This document shows positions 60,101-61,899 of a DNA stretch of 64,000 nucleotides, one piece after another. Both the position numbers and the translations under genes were made by a program. The DNA is from Sipunculus nudus. Taxonomy: Eukaryota > Annelida > Sipuncula > Golfingiida > Sipunculidae. Under the pieces are notes generated by a model, which saw only the letters and a list, made by a program, of their open reading frames with translations, had not been told where the DNA came from and made no database searches. How positions within the stretch are numbered: the stretch's first letter is position 1; each line of letters opens with the position of its first letter. The DNA lies in NCBI GenBank assembly GCA_026874595.1, contig CM049310.1, positions 77,555,056-77,619,055 on the forward strand, written 5' to 3'.

Positions 60101-61899
60101 TTCTTTAACGGTAGAATGCTTCTTTATACAATCGTTATATCTACGATATTTCCCAAGCAATGAAACTGTCGGACCTATGTTGTTATCGGAAAAAAACTTC
60201 TCACTCAAAAATTCGTACACCCTGTATATGCCTCACGTCTCTTTGCAAAATTTATTTTTTTTGTGTGATTTCTCGAATAGAATAATTTTTCTTTCTATGT
60301 TGATGTTTTGGGGGAGGGTGTTCCTGGAGAATTCTAGCAGAAGTAATCTTTATATCCTATAAATGAAACGCATGACAAAAGCTCCTGCAAAAACCTTAGG
60401 ATTAAAATATGCGTCGTTTAGTTCCTATCAGCTCATTACAAAAATATGCATCAGATAGACCTGTGGATTTCCATGGGAGCAGCTTGTATAGTTTTAATAA
60501 GGCAAGCCATTTTACACCATTCAGTTCGACACACATAGTACTTTTTTAAATAGGTTTTATATTCATCCAATAGTTACAATTTTGAATTTTATGCAGAAAT
60601 GCATTTTTGTCTGTAAAAGCTTATGTGGTTCAAAGCCGGGAGGTCGAGAGTTCAAATCTCAGCTAAAGCGGTGAGATTTTCAGGGTTAGCCCCCACCCAG
60701 GGTGAGCGCACTGCAGGCTTAATTGGGATCACTGACAAACTTTGTTTTGGGGGGTTAATCTGTGTTATAACCCGTATTGGGGGGATTACACACCCAGGGC
60801 CCGCAGGTGTGGTAGACACCGGGCCTGGGTGACTCCAGGATACAAAAATAAAATGATAGGAAGCGAGTGCTATCGCCCTATTACGTAATCCCAAACGGAA
60901 ATGGTAAGCGGATGTACAAAGATTAAGAATTAGATAAGAGAGCATAAAATATGGAGGCGGTTACCTCCACCAAAAAAACTTAAAAAAAAAAAAACAACTA
61001 AATCGTATGTTGCTAAGGTCTTCATGAATTCATTTTTTTTTTTTTTGCTCCTCTTTGAATGAACTCTGTGTTTGGCTCAAGTGTGTTCGTTTTTCCATAC
61101 AAACAGAATCAGCTTTTGTTATTTTATAACAGTGATGTAGGACTCGAGTCCACTTTTTAAGGACACGAGCTTTGGCTCGAGGCTCTTAGACTCTGATTAG
61201 TACTCGGACTCGGAGGTAAGGACTCGAGCTATAAGACCGAGTACATGTCGACTCCAGTAGAAAAGAAAACTCGTCACATGTATATAAATTTGGTACAAAT
61301 GGGTGAACTACTGACAGAAAATATCAACAAATAAGACTAAACATACCAATTTTTAGCTCTGCAACAGGAGCTAAACTTAATTTAACATTCAAGTAAAGGG
61401 CACTTGTAATCTAACATTACATTTGCATAATCATCTCAAATATCCTTTTAAAATATATTTTAAAAAGAATATTTGTATCATGCTCGGACTTGGACTCGGG
61501 TCCAAATGACTAGGACTCGAGTGGCCTGGACTCGAACTTGCACTCGGACTCGGATGGTGTGAACTCGACTACATCACTGTTTTACACGTACCATCAATGT
61601 CTCTCACTCTTCTGAAAAAGCAAATAAAACATAAAGAGCCGGGGAAGATCAGTGTACCGAGGAACAGCGATACACATAGGGCTGACCCCATTGAACTGAT
61701 GATGATTAAGCATAATAAGACCTAATCATACCTCGCCACGGTTAAATCCTTTGTAATTTGGCAGACGACGCAGTTGAACATCACACCAGTACGGAGCCAC
61801 CATGGGAGTTTTGGGAGACTGAATATGAGGAAACCTGACTGGTTCGAAGGAGTTGCTTTCCACTTGCCCGGTAAACGTCAATACGCCATTACTGTTCAC
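8..61899 (-). CDS. VWDE-like secreted NIDO-VWD-EGF protein (partial, 22 exons)
   Basis: Minus-strand split gene. Exons in transcript order: 61732-61899, 55331-55504, 54545-54700, 50471-50648, 48018-48074, 34395-34639, 31237-31320, 26700-27083, 25846-25919, 25243-25309, 24367-24570, 22979-23175, 22156-22552, 21880-21921, 17928-18159, 16898-17067, 15451-15681, 12702-12771, 2524-2699, 1448-1513, 816-992, 8-74. Every junction keeps frame and has an AG acceptor and a GT donor, except one GC donor after exon 9. Counting from the first residue visible: NIDO ~1-220, VWD ~493-663, EGF-like 867-893, 1024-1050 and 1189 onward. Such proteins are extracellular or cell-surface adhesive proteins; the ligand is unknown here. 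Signal peptide, start codon and C-terminus are outside the window. The family call rests on domain order and recognisable motifs; orthology to vertebrate VWDE is not shown, and the NIDO domain also recalls alpha-tectorin and mucin-4-type proteins. Confidence 0.9.
180..252. repeat. (TA)n microsatellite
   Basis: About 73 bp of alternating TA with one interruption (atttat), in intron 21. The rest of 75-815 shows no other recognisable feature. Confidence 0.95.
816..992 (-). CDS. VWDE-like exon 21: beta module 2, second half
   Basis: 177 nt (59 codons), phase 0/0; acceptor ccttttatag|GTGAAT, donor AAT|GTAAGA. Encodes ASEVVCSMP and NHVNFTVQCPNCPMSLN, aligning with exon 17. It carries several N-X-S/T sequons (for example WINTT). 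Confidence 0.88.
993..1447. other. Intron 20, no recognised feature
   Basis: AT-rich intron sequence between exons 21 and 20; nothing identifiable. Confidence 0.7.
1448..1513 (-). CDS. VWDE-like exon 20: short beta-module exon
   Basis: 66 nt (22 codons), phase 0/0; acceptor cctacatctag|GGCAAA, consensus donor CAG|GTAAGT. Encodes GKGLRLNGTLGAIVHSYIQ, matching the start of exon 17 in the preceding module, so an intron is present here and absent there. Confidence 0.85.
1970..2440. repeat. CTCAGCTGA-bounded element in intron 19
   Basis: Starts with an acaagggacctatggcccat segment and gtgctcagctgaag, and ends near actcagctgagcag. This matches the termini of several other elements in the window (19.1, 21.6, 29.3, 40.8 and 44.9 kb), which carry GCTCAGCTGA at one end and TCAGCTGAGC at the other. 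No coding capacity. Confidence 0.5.
2524..2699 (-). CDS. VWDE-like exon 19: second EGF end plus beta module 2
   Basis: 176 nt, phase 1 in and 0 out; acceptor gtttattccag|GTTGGC. Starts GWRGAACS, closing the second EGF, then a Cys-containing beta module (GGCSVTG, TFCRVRLQ). The donor CAG|GTTGTT is weak compared with its neighbours but is the only one that keeps frame to exon 20. Confidence 0.88.
3110..4175. repeat. Family A repeat array with GGTGGCGCCACC cores
   Basis: Degenerate units of about 120-160 bp, each with a GGTGGCGCCACC-like palindrome (3451, 3728, 3893, 4022, 4155) followed by agtct(g/t) or tgtctgg, and a shared segment about a bird-like phrase gagatatgagcaattttcac. A paralogous copy is at 19345-20310. 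The long minus-strand open frame at 2987-3412 is an accident of this repeat. Confidence 0.7.
4880..5060 (+). repeat. SINE-like sequence, left part (split by gypsy insertion)
   Basis: Contains atggttagggtgcagg, resembling a tRNA A box, and cctgttctgacc, resembling a B box, followed by a body ending tagagcccgg. The LTR element sits inside it: the body appears to resume after the target duplication at 10164. tRNA-derived SINE is the best guess. Confidence 0.45.
5061..5287 (+). repeat. 5' LTR of the gypsy element
   Basis: 227 bp, begins tgttatag and ends acataaca-type TG...CA. Contains a TATA-like tataag at about 5138 and AATAAA at 5218-5223. It differs from the 3' LTR at seven positions, all in the first 107 bp; the last 120 bp are identical. 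Confidence 0.95.
5288..5305 (+). other. Primer-binding site position
   Basis: The 18 bases directly after the 5' LTR begin tggtggcagc. TGG is complementary to the CCA end of a tRNA, as expected for minus-strand priming. The specific tRNA was not identified. Confidence 0.6.
5495..6240 (+). pseudogene. gag remnant with CCHC zinc knuckle
   Basis: Starts at ATG 5495 (MSSNNVTTTV), about 200 bp after the LTR. The frame is open to a TGA at 5900-5902, continues in the same frame afterwards, then changes frame near 6190. A zinc knuckle C-X2-C-X4-H-X4-C lies at 6199-6240, the nucleocapsid feature of gypsy Gag. The N-terminal part contains a W..F..Q capsid-like segment (FQRQLAPHTNFQLNRFNLHN). It would coat element RNA if intact; here it is broken. 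Confidence 0.88.
6241..6699 (+). pseudogene. Aspartic protease remnant
   Basis: Same frame as the zinc knuckle. The active-site triad DTG is at 6535-6543 (context VDTGSQGNI). The frame is cut by TGA at 6628-6630 and resumes downstream. Retropepsin of a gypsy polyprotein, non-functional as read. Confidence 0.85.
6700..7924 (+). pseudogene. Reverse transcriptase remnant
   Basis: Contains LDLKDLNRAIKRPHH, FSKLDARHGYW and RYHFTRLPFGL, the fingers and palm motifs of Ty3/gypsy RT. The catalytic pair reads IADD at 7408-7419 instead of the usual aromatic-X-DD. The frame shifts just after it (about 7420-7440) and continues in another frame with the thumb region (LGIATYMSLFIPHLS) to a TAA at 7922-7924. 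Confidence 0.93.
7830..8419 (+). pseudogene. RNase H remnant
   Basis: VYVDASTRGLGAVL holds the first catalytic Asp; the TAA at 7922 interrupts the domain. After it the same frame encodes EREMLAVVYGCEKFHTYLFG and ELDHKPLEMI, typical of gypsy RNase H, ending ADALSRSP at the connection to integrase. Confidence 0.9.
8334..9517 (+). pseudogene. Integrase remnant (zinc, DDE core, C-terminal)
   Basis: An H2C2 zinc-binding region lies at about 8430-8560 (HKSHQG ... CIKNCEICQQ), followed by TGA at 8568 and further stops to 8649. The core at 8649-8987 contains SDNGGQYDSEVF and an SNGFSESQVK glutamate, i.e. D and E of a DDE triad. After a frame change near 8985 a basic C-terminal tail runs to 9517. The nucleotide-level order is intact but the protein is not. 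Confidence 0.92.
9518..9923 (+). other. Non-coding 3' region of the gypsy element
   Basis: About 400 bp between the end of the integrase tail and the polypurine tract. AT-rich, no env-like or other recognisable frame. Confidence 0.6.
9924..9936 (+). other. Polypurine tract
   Basis: agaaaaagaagga, 13 purines in a row ending exactly at the 3' LTR border; the expected plus-strand primer of the element. Confidence 0.8.
9937..10163 (+). repeat. 3' LTR of the gypsy element
   Basis: 227 bp, TG...CA, about 97 percent identical to the 5' LTR. Carries AATAAA at 10094-10099, the likely polyadenylation signal of the element. Confidence 0.95.
10164..10235 (+). repeat. SINE-like sequence, right part
   Basis: Continues from the cccgg duplication as cccggagccgtgtgagcc and runs into aatgcagcgggtttgg. 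Taken with 4880-5060 this looks like one older repeat cut in two by the retrotransposon. Confidence 0.4.
10600..10880. repeat. Family A fragment
   Basis: Two degenerate units, with ggtgcaacc (about 10648) and ggtggcgacacc (10775-10786), followed by agtcttgt or tgtcttgt, and the shared segment atatgcccaatttcaggctgat. Confidence 0.55.
10960..11240. repeat. Degenerate short tandem array
   Basis: Several imperfect units built on gacctgttgcc-aatctga-(c/t)a-cagttggcagtctgc and ataaatagatc. Non-coding; open frames on the minus strand follow from the repeat. Confidence 0.65.
11280..12290. repeat. ~170-bp degenerate tandem array
   Basis: About four diverged units, each with (c)ctgtaactc(a/g)gcc(g/a)aaa, accatt(t/c)..aaac and a ggttttttagaag segment. 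It ends with a block containing acaccatcgcataagctcac, a terminal type common in such intronic repeats. Confidence 0.55.
12702..12771 (-). CDS. VWDE-like exon 18: second EGF-like, first half
   Basis: 70 nt, phase 0 in and 1 out; acceptor atatttccag|ATGGCA, consensus donor GCAG|GTAAGT. Encodes CANNCNNHGRCQDQMCQCDA, five cysteines of an EGF-like domain. The ATG at its first codon is internal. It is separated from exon 19 by a 10-kb intron that contains the LTR retrotransposon. Confidence 0.9.
13110..14693. mobile_element. Non-autonomous element with 13-bp TIR and ~330-bp core repeats
   Basis: Perfect 13-bp inverted ends: gtatcgccagaca at 13110-13122 and tgtctggcgatac at 14681-14693. Inside are four tandem units of about 325-335 bp, each with a GGTGGCGCCACC-type core (13375, 13698, 14032, 14358) and the shared phrases aatgatggggtattaaac, caaggtcaaggccactc and gaaagaaatctgtccatt. 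The right end also has a ccatagtatctcc..., giving a possible terminal hairpin. There are no open frames. The layout recalls non-autonomous elements with central tandem repeats known from bivalves (pearl/Helentron-like); that assignment is inferred. Confidence 0.7.
15451..15681 (-). CDS. VWDE-like exon 17: beta module 1, second half
   Basis: 231 nt (77 codons), phase 0/0; acceptor tttcctcctcag|AAACTG, consensus donor CTT|GTAAGT. Contains SYNVVWCPIP and ends NHVYYEITCQKCK. The same module in the next repeat unit is encoded by two exons (20 and 21) with NHVNFTVQCPNC at the matching place. Confidence 0.9.
16044..16346 (+). other. Unassigned plus-strand open frame in intron 16
   Basis: A 100-codon open frame starting MTYLYIKRAVNDLQ and containing HYWYDIRDHHSQGTPD, ending beside a donor-like cattacag|GTAATA at 16261. 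Unusually long for AT-rich intron DNA and amino-acid rich, but no family was recognised. It could be chance or a decayed exon. Confidence 0.2.
16898..17067 (-). CDS. VWDE-like exon 16: first EGF end plus beta module
   Basis: 170 nt, phase 1 in and 0 out; acceptor ttactaatag|GATATT, donor AAG|GTAGGT. Starts GYSGPDCS, completing the first EGF-like domain, and continues into the first half of a beta module with Cys pairs (ACDIDKNNC, VYCKISYAK). Confidence 0.9.
17068..17927. other. Intron 15, no recognised feature
   Basis: Contains a short poly-T (about 17777-17785) and a loose duplication of ggtcttaa...ttaatag(a)t phrases (17660-17765); otherwise featureless. Confidence 0.6.
17928..18159 (-). 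CDS. VWDE-like exon 15: RNRR site and first EGF-like half
   Basis: 232 nt, phase 0 in and 1 out; acceptor ctgtttttcag|ATCACA, donor TCTG|GTGAGTG. Begins ITDDYDWIADKLDEIKDMC. A basic site NVTRNRRSLE lies at 18055-18066 and fits a furin-type R-X-R-R motif next to an N-glycosylation sequon. The exon ends with an EGF-like start, CPGNCFNQGTCTNGRCVCAS. The EGF module is split by a phase-1 intron before its last cysteine. Confidence 0.9.
18320..18900. repeat. Two-copy ACTCGGACTCG repeat
   Basis: Two units about 331 bp apart share gtgacatggcc..aggccgct and tgcatttgagctataat, then ggcctcggtctc...ggactcg. This resembles the body of the inverted-repeat element at 61130-61579 (rich in ggactcgag). Confidence 0.6.
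19131..19336. repeat. Short CTCAGCTGA-bounded element
   Basis: Starts caaggggcccatgggtcac and gtgctcagctga; ends gtcagctgagctaaaa after a (GACA)n-like stretch at 19261-19290. About 200 bp; a compact form of the larger elements at 40.8 and 44.9 kb (shares taacagac, aggtcaaatggttacg, tgtgccctgttaac). Confidence 0.6.
19345..20310. repeat. Family A repeat array, second copy
   Basis: Parallels 3110-4175, including gggcagtcgacaa, gttcctgacatgacatgact and an odd palindrome around atcagtgat, and GGTGGC-type cores near 19600, 19747, 20013 and 20153. Confidence 0.65.
20320..21670. repeat. CTCAGCTGA family fragments
   Basis: Two related pieces: one ends at about 20470 (agtaagctgagctaaaa) and another at about 21665 (tatagtcagctgagctaaaa). 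The second is preceded by a gacggacagacagacgg stretch at 21575-21620. Both share aaaatttaaggtactgattt and gtaggtc(t/c)aa.g(g/t)tttcaaa. Confidence 0.6.
21880..21921 (-). CDS. VWDE-like exon 14: 42-nt microexon
   Basis: 42 nt (14 codons), phase 0/0, encoding DFQDTMFDLSQFLE. Acceptor ttttcgagccag|GATTTC, consensus donor GAG|GTGAGT. It is symmetric, so inclusion or skipping would keep frame. The flanking exons read smoothly through it as a helix-like segment. Confidence 0.82.
22156..22552 (-). CDS. VWDE-like exon 13: post-VWD cysteine-rich region
   Basis: 397 nt, phase 2 in and 0 out; acceptor tatattccag|GATAAG, donor CAG|GTTAAT. Starts near GESYFERDPPAYTP, with a short proline-rich piece, then CQCRSEDDFSC. 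A long beta-type stretch with several cysteines and an N-glycosylation sequon (NVT) follows. This is the longest exon. Confidence 0.9.
22832..22844. repeat. G13 tract
   Basis: Run of 13 G in intron 12; otherwise 22553-22978 shows nothing recognisable. Confidence 0.95.
22979..23175 (-). CDS. VWDE-like exon 12: VWD domain end (GLCGNFDG)
   Basis: 197 nt, phase 0 in and 2 out; acceptor ccttttacag|ATCAAC, donor TGGAG|GTAACT. Encodes SGLCGNFDGSSDNDV, the GLCGN.DG motif that closes a VWD domain and contributes Cys and acidic residues for its Ca-binding loop. It ends in a KW(R) that is also usual at the VWD border. Confidence 0.93.
23176..24366. other. Intron 11, no recognised feature
   Basis: About 1.2 kb; small open frames on both strands look accidental. 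A weak family A-like phrase (gacatgcaaaatgt) occurs near 23745. Confidence 0.6.
24367..24570 (-). CDS. VWDE-like exon 11: VWD domain, Cys-rich middle
   Basis: 204 nt (68 codons), phase 0/0; acceptor gtgtattcag|GTCCAT, donor TCT|GTGAGT. Starts VHVRHHAC and continues CARAYVSCVCG, then GDTVLGLDACG. These are strands of the VWD fold with its paired cysteines. It ends in SSGRTFS and runs straight into exon 12. Confidence 0.9.
24571..25242. other. Intron 10, no recognised feature
   Basis: AT-rich, no repeat or frame identified. Confidence 0.6.
25243..25309 (-). CDS. VWDE-like exon 10: VWD domain, second strand block
   Basis: 67 nt, phase 2 in and 0 out; acceptor tttattacag|ATACTA, donor GAG|GTCAGT. 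Encodes YYSVYEVGQFMYWKSEL and then PFE, matching the VWD segment (aromatic, G.Y.LY, PFEV) that follows TFDG. Confidence 0.9.
25846..25919 (-). CDS. VWDE-like exon 9: VWD domain start, with GC donor
   Basis: 74 nt, phase 0 in and 2 out. Acceptor ttgattcacag|ACAGAA. Encodes CRSSGDPRITTFDG, the hallmark start of a VWD domain (C...GDP...TFDG). The 5' splice site reads GGCAG|GCAAGTGA, a GC donor in the strong AG|GCAAGT context. The final AG joins the first A of exon 10 to make the arginine that follows FDG. A five-copy 39-bp tandem repeat begins about 10 bp beyond the acceptor. Confidence 0.9.
25926..26124. repeat. 39-bp tandem repeat, five copies
   Basis: Units (starts near 25931, 25970, 26009, 26048, 26087) share ggcaagtga..(a/g)atgggttataatgctagt.tgtcaaa. 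On the host-gene strand each reads (T)CACTTGC(C/T)T, complementary to the GC donor of the adjacent exon 9. The first copy forms part of the polypyrimidine tract of that exon's acceptor. Confidence 0.9.
26700..27083 (-). CDS. VWDE-like exon 8: large pre-VWD beta region
   Basis: 384 nt (128 codons), phase 0/0. Acceptor atttcag|GTGGTT; consensus donor GTG|GTAAGT. Encodes PTNFKLYSTLPIICG near its start, with cysteines at the strands CGTADSPC and AECKVSV, and ends WHRYKIPDLV. It is one of the two longest exons and forms the bulk of the region before VWD. It has no motif that I can assign to a named catalytic function. Confidence 0.9.
27630..28375. repeat. ~130-bp degenerate tandem array with GGTCAAGGTCA
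   Basis: About five units sharing (t)gaccttgaa.atcctggtcaaggtcac..g.ttcaaa.tc, gattttggtaggaacaat and ggaaaatatgcagccct. Non-coding. Confidence 0.7.
28818..28900. repeat. (TA)n(CA)n microsatellite
   Basis: Alternating TA with two small interruptions, ending in cacacacaca. Confidence 0.95.
29285..30900. repeat. Candidate CTCAGCTGA-bounded element in intron 7
   Basis: Left end gagacccatgggtcacagtgctcagctgaag-type at 29290; right end tatagtcagctgtgctaat at about 30880-30900, preceded by ggccagccagacaaagg. The 1.6 kb between are AT-rich with shared phrases (attcaaggtaatgatttt, aaaatgtgccctgttaa). It may be one element or two overlapping fragments. Confidence 0.45.
31237..31320 (-). CDS. VWDE-like exon 7: beta-strand segment
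   Basis: 84 nt (28 codons), phase 0/0; acceptor ccccaacag|ATTTCA, donor CAG|GTATGA. Encodes ISCEVKTFVGQVF and SYFLGIQ. A cysteine strand followed by an S.F.GI strand is the expected continuation of exon 6 in this family. Confidence 0.85.
31920..32360. repeat. Inverted-repeat sequence rich in GGTAAAAC / CCTGGGT
   Basis: Several opposed motifs (aacctgggtttacag, ttttacccagggttt, atcctgggtaaaacc, ccaggttttaccaaggtaaaac) make the block able to fold back. Borders are not clear. It resembles a decayed MITE. Confidence 0.4.
34395..34639 (-). CDS. VWDE-like exon 6: beta-rich region N-terminal to VWD
   Basis: 245 nt, phase 1 in and 0 out. Acceptor tttatttctgcag|ACCACA; donor AGG|GTAAGA. Encodes LPEGSCPDLVGPVM and IEFTCVVAP, then a hydrophilic stretch ending in FNER. 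A Cys-Pro start followed by a Cys strand is common before the VWD domain in VWDE-type proteins. The reading frame continues past the donor for some codons, but phase and the strong donor fix the end. Confidence 0.88.
34805..34909. mobile_element. 105-bp near-perfect palindrome (foldback element)
   Basis: Outer arms ccatacatgga / tccatgtatgg and inner arms atactcctgctggacgga / tccgtccagcaggagtat around a short atgtatacatatata centre. No coding capacity. Lies in intron 5 about 165 bp from exon 6. Confidence 0.75.
35035..35427. mobile_element. MITE with ~40-bp terminal inverted repeats
   Basis: Left end aggtgcattaactggg...ttgaacccacattttc at 35035-35074 and its reverse complement at 35388-35427, with one or two mismatches. 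The 393-bp interior is AT-rich with no frame. A clear target duplication was not found. Confidence 0.75.
36060..36663. promoter_or_regulatory. CpG-richer patch, possible internal promoter (uncertain)
   Basis: Inside intron 5; visibly more CG dinucleotides than the surroundings. On the minus strand an open frame (about 36063-36256, containing ATG then FRLPSATEEVSLELREHV) leads to CACAG|GTCTGT in the phase that exon 6 would accept. On the plus strand ATG at about 36479 (MTAHYNLCIIYQSQQ) leads to a good donor ACAG|GTAAGC at 36541. No family was recognised for either, and neither start is proven. Confidence 0.25.
37708..37755. repeat. (TA)n microsatellite
   Basis: About 48 bp of alternating AT, flanked by cat/ttcatatt-rich sequence in intron 5. 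Confidence 0.95.
38510..39095 (-). pseudogene. LINE reverse-transcriptase C-terminal fragment and 3' end
   Basis: Minus strand: KKAQQRLFFLRNLKDFGLSQ (39000-39085), then after a frame shift FYRAVIQGVLTLSVTV, then RVVRTAERII, and near 38700 ASAVRELNISLA. These are the conserved C-terminal pieces of a non-LTR retrotransposon ORF2 of the CR1/L2/Rex type. The 3' end reads aataaactatatcctatcttatctta, a short terminal tandem usual for such LINEs. Several stops and shifts; dead. Confidence 0.8.
39820..40210 (+). pseudogene. LINE reverse-transcriptase core fragment
   Basis: Plus strand: SQCGF start near 39825, then DLYILFVGLSKAFDTVNPEG with the RT palm Asp, then KELKQGCVQAP at about 40070-40110 and a decayed RLKAKSKVTE-like piece near 40180. 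Frames change at least twice. A different LINE orientation from the neighbouring 38.5-39.1 kb fragment. Confidence 0.8.
40260..40381. mobile_element. ~120-bp MITE with GGGTCTGTTGCA ends
   Basis: Left ccaggggtctgttgca at 40260-40275; right tgcaacagaccccagg at 40366-40381, 15 of 16 positions inverted-complementary. No frame. Sits at the end of the LINE fragment. Confidence 0.7.
40798..43905. repeat. Family B ~330-bp arrays with CTCAGCTGA-type ends
   Basis: Starts caagtgacccatgggtcatg and acgctcagccgac at 40801; an internal terminus gacttacagtcagctgagctaaaa is at 42239-42262 and a final one (cagtcagctaagct) near 43890-43905. Units of about 330 bp carry GGTGGCGCCACC-like cores at 41381, 41718, 42055, 42268, 42602 and 42933, each followed by agtc(t/c)g and aaactgatgaaacactcc. 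Minus and plus open frames here are repeat-derived. It is interrupted by an inverted-repeat transposon at 43151-43675. Confidence 0.8.
43151..43675. mobile_element. 525-bp TIR transposon with 9-bp TSD (MULE-like MITE)
   Basis: Begins tagactgttacccc and ends gggtaccagtcta. Roughly 120 bp at each end are inverted-complementary, including cgtacaacgccatctt and aagatggcgttgtacg. Flanked by the exact direct repeat actttctgt at 43142-43150 and 43676-43684. A 9-bp duplication with long inverted repeats suits Mutator-like elements; the interior has no frame. Inserted in a family B unit. Confidence 0.85.
44087..44140. repeat. (TA)n microsatellite
   Basis: About 54 bp of alternating TA, with a second short stretch at 44241-44273. 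Confidence 0.95.
44274..44900. other. Unique AT-rich intron 5 sequence
   Basis: No frame or repeat recognised; gtcagtggtgtt appears twice (44668, 44860) and inverted at about 47745. Confidence 0.5.
44905..46785. repeat. Family B element, second copy, truncated
   Basis: Starts agtgacccatgggtcatgac and cgctcagccgactg at 44908, then units with cores at 45385, 45638, 45977, 46310 and 46625. Stops abruptly at catagcttg|tttgtttat near 46780 without the CTGAGCTAAAA terminus. Contains a G run at 45498-45511. Confidence 0.8.
46790..48017. other. Intron 5 right part, no recognised feature
   Basis: AT-rich; no repeat family or frame identified. Confidence 0.6.
48018..48074 (-). CDS. VWDE-like exon 5: short Cys linker exon
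   Basis: 57-nt exon, phase 1/1, with acceptor ctttatattcag|ATTCAA and consensus donor AAAG|GTAAGTG. Encodes RNCQPHQEYDDSRRKCK, a two-cysteine linker between NIDO and the next region. Because it is symmetric (19 codons, phase 1/1) it could be skipped without changing frame. It is isolated between introns of 2.4 kb and 13.4 kb. Confidence 0.85.
48844..48998. mobile_element. 155-bp hAT-like MITE
   Basis: Ends caggcgccgatccag and ctggatccgcgcctg, 14 of 15 inverted-complementary. The start resembles the CAGG.GCGGATCCAG type of hAT MITE. The flank ttatt occurs on both sides (5 bp; hAT usually makes 8). Interior holds ggggg and C16 runs. Confidence 0.65.
49000..50470. other. Intron 4, no recognised feature
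   Basis: Mixed composition, several short CG-containing stretches, no frame or repeat that I can identify. Confidence 0.55.
50471..50648 (-). CDS. VWDE-like exon 4: NIDO domain end
   Basis: 178 nt, enters phase 0 and leaves phase 1. Acceptor cttcatttcag|GCGGGA; consensus donor AC|GTGAGT. Encodes AGIDSGHG, then SNVGITGRYIFRVD, which matches the SN.G..GRW.FRVD closing motif of NIDO domains. The exon ends with a Cys-containing linker. Confidence 0.92.
50649..51690. other. Intron 3 upstream part, no recognised feature
   Basis: No repeat or frame identified. Confidence 0.55.
51695..52760. repeat. ~320-bp degenerate tandem array
   Basis: About four units sharing (g)agaagg(t)caa(g)agaaacaaaatgag, gcgccc(c)ctagcggctattttc (52127, 52455), gtaccagtttca.a.g.attcctgcaaaact and acaaacag.cagac..actgacaaagtgac. 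Confidence 0.75.
52780..54156. repeat. Family B-related array
   Basis: Repeated phrases gacctaatttcaggtttccaaggagattt, gaagattctagg and tctgacc; one perfect GGTGGCGCCACC core at 53282-53293 followed by agtcttcag. Ends at a C31 run. Confidence 0.65.
54157..54187. repeat. C31 homopolymer
   Basis: 31 consecutive C; on the transcript strand a G31 run about 360 nt downstream of exon 3. Confidence 0.95.
54545..54700 (-). CDS. VWDE-like exon 3: NIDO domain, core strand
   Basis: 156 nt, phase 0/0. Acceptor cgttgtag|GAGAAC; donor ATG|GTATCT. Encodes NTFQVVLVTDNKSTFVIF, the NTFQ..L.TDG..SF..F strand pair diagnostic of NIDO, followed by a WTAGTQITGTNW stretch. It joins exon 4 in frame. Confidence 0.9.
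55331..55504 (-). CDS. VWDE-like exon 2: NIDO domain, middle
   Basis: 174 nt, phase 0/0. Acceptor gtatgtataag|GTATAC; donor AAT|GTAAAT. Encodes VYHRETTDELERH and LYIVTWDRVTYY, the latter being the conserved TWD.V.YY strand of NIDO domains. A different GT (ATG|GTGATT) exists 23 nt upstream in the transcript but would break the frame into exon 3, so AAT|GTAAAT was chosen. Confidence 0.9.
56095..56676. repeat. 97-bp tandem repeat, six copies
   Basis: Period 97 (starts of ctgacgg at 56104, 56201, 56298, 56394, 56491, 56588). Copies 1-3 share ggcttttttaag and catttctgac; copies 4-6 share ggcttatttaag and catatct. Minus strand in each: CGTCAG|GTAGGTA, a good splice donor. Confidence 0.95.
58130..59730. 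repeat. Diverged tandem duplication with G tracts
   Basis: Two copies (about 58130-59010 and 59020-59730) share ttttcaggaggcg, aaggaagtaaagattt, gataaccatag, gcgagtggcag and ggggacaaaggaat. Copy 1 has a G28 run at 58591-58618; copy 2 has g9-g10 at about 59356. Confidence 0.8.
59731..60600. other. Intron 1 segment, no recognised feature
   Basis: Two overlapping plus-strand open frames near 59745-60038 have no recognisable product. Confidence 0.5.
60620..60862 (+). repeat. tRNA-derived SINE-like element
   Basis: tggttcaaagccg (60626-60638) resembles an A box and gagagttcaaatctc (60646-60660) a B box, spaced as in tRNA-derived SINEs. A body with cccacccagggtgagcg and a tail ending atacaaaaataaaatgat follow. 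Non-coding RNA polymerase III retroposon; dead copy or not cannot be told. Confidence 0.6.
61130..61579. mobile_element. 450-bp hAT-like MITE rich in ACTCGAGTC
   Basis: Begins cagtgatgtag and ends ctacatcactg, with further opposed ggactcgagtc motifs inside. Flanks ttttataa and ttttacac agree at 6 of 8 positions, which would fit a decayed 8-bp hAT target duplication. About 150 bp from exon 1. Confidence 0.75.
61732..61899 (-). CDS. VWDE-like exon 1 of window: NIDO domain, first part
   Basis: 168 nt, phase 0 at both ends. Acceptor tttctcttaacag|GTGAAC, donor GAG|GTATG. Encodes VNSNGVLTFTG and APYWCDVQL, the typical NIDO segments in which a conserved asparagine-glycine turn is followed by an aromatic/Asp strand. 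The domain is already under way at the first codon, so at least one further exon with the NIDO start and the signal peptide lies to the right. No such exon was recognised between 61900 and 64000. Confidence 0.88.

Noticed and set aside
60620-60700. Functional tRNA gene
   Set aside because: Only box-like motifs; no cloverleaf with paired acceptor stem was found.
60623-60945. Two opposed frames near 60.6-60.9 kb
   Set aside because: They fall in a tRNA-derived SINE-like element.
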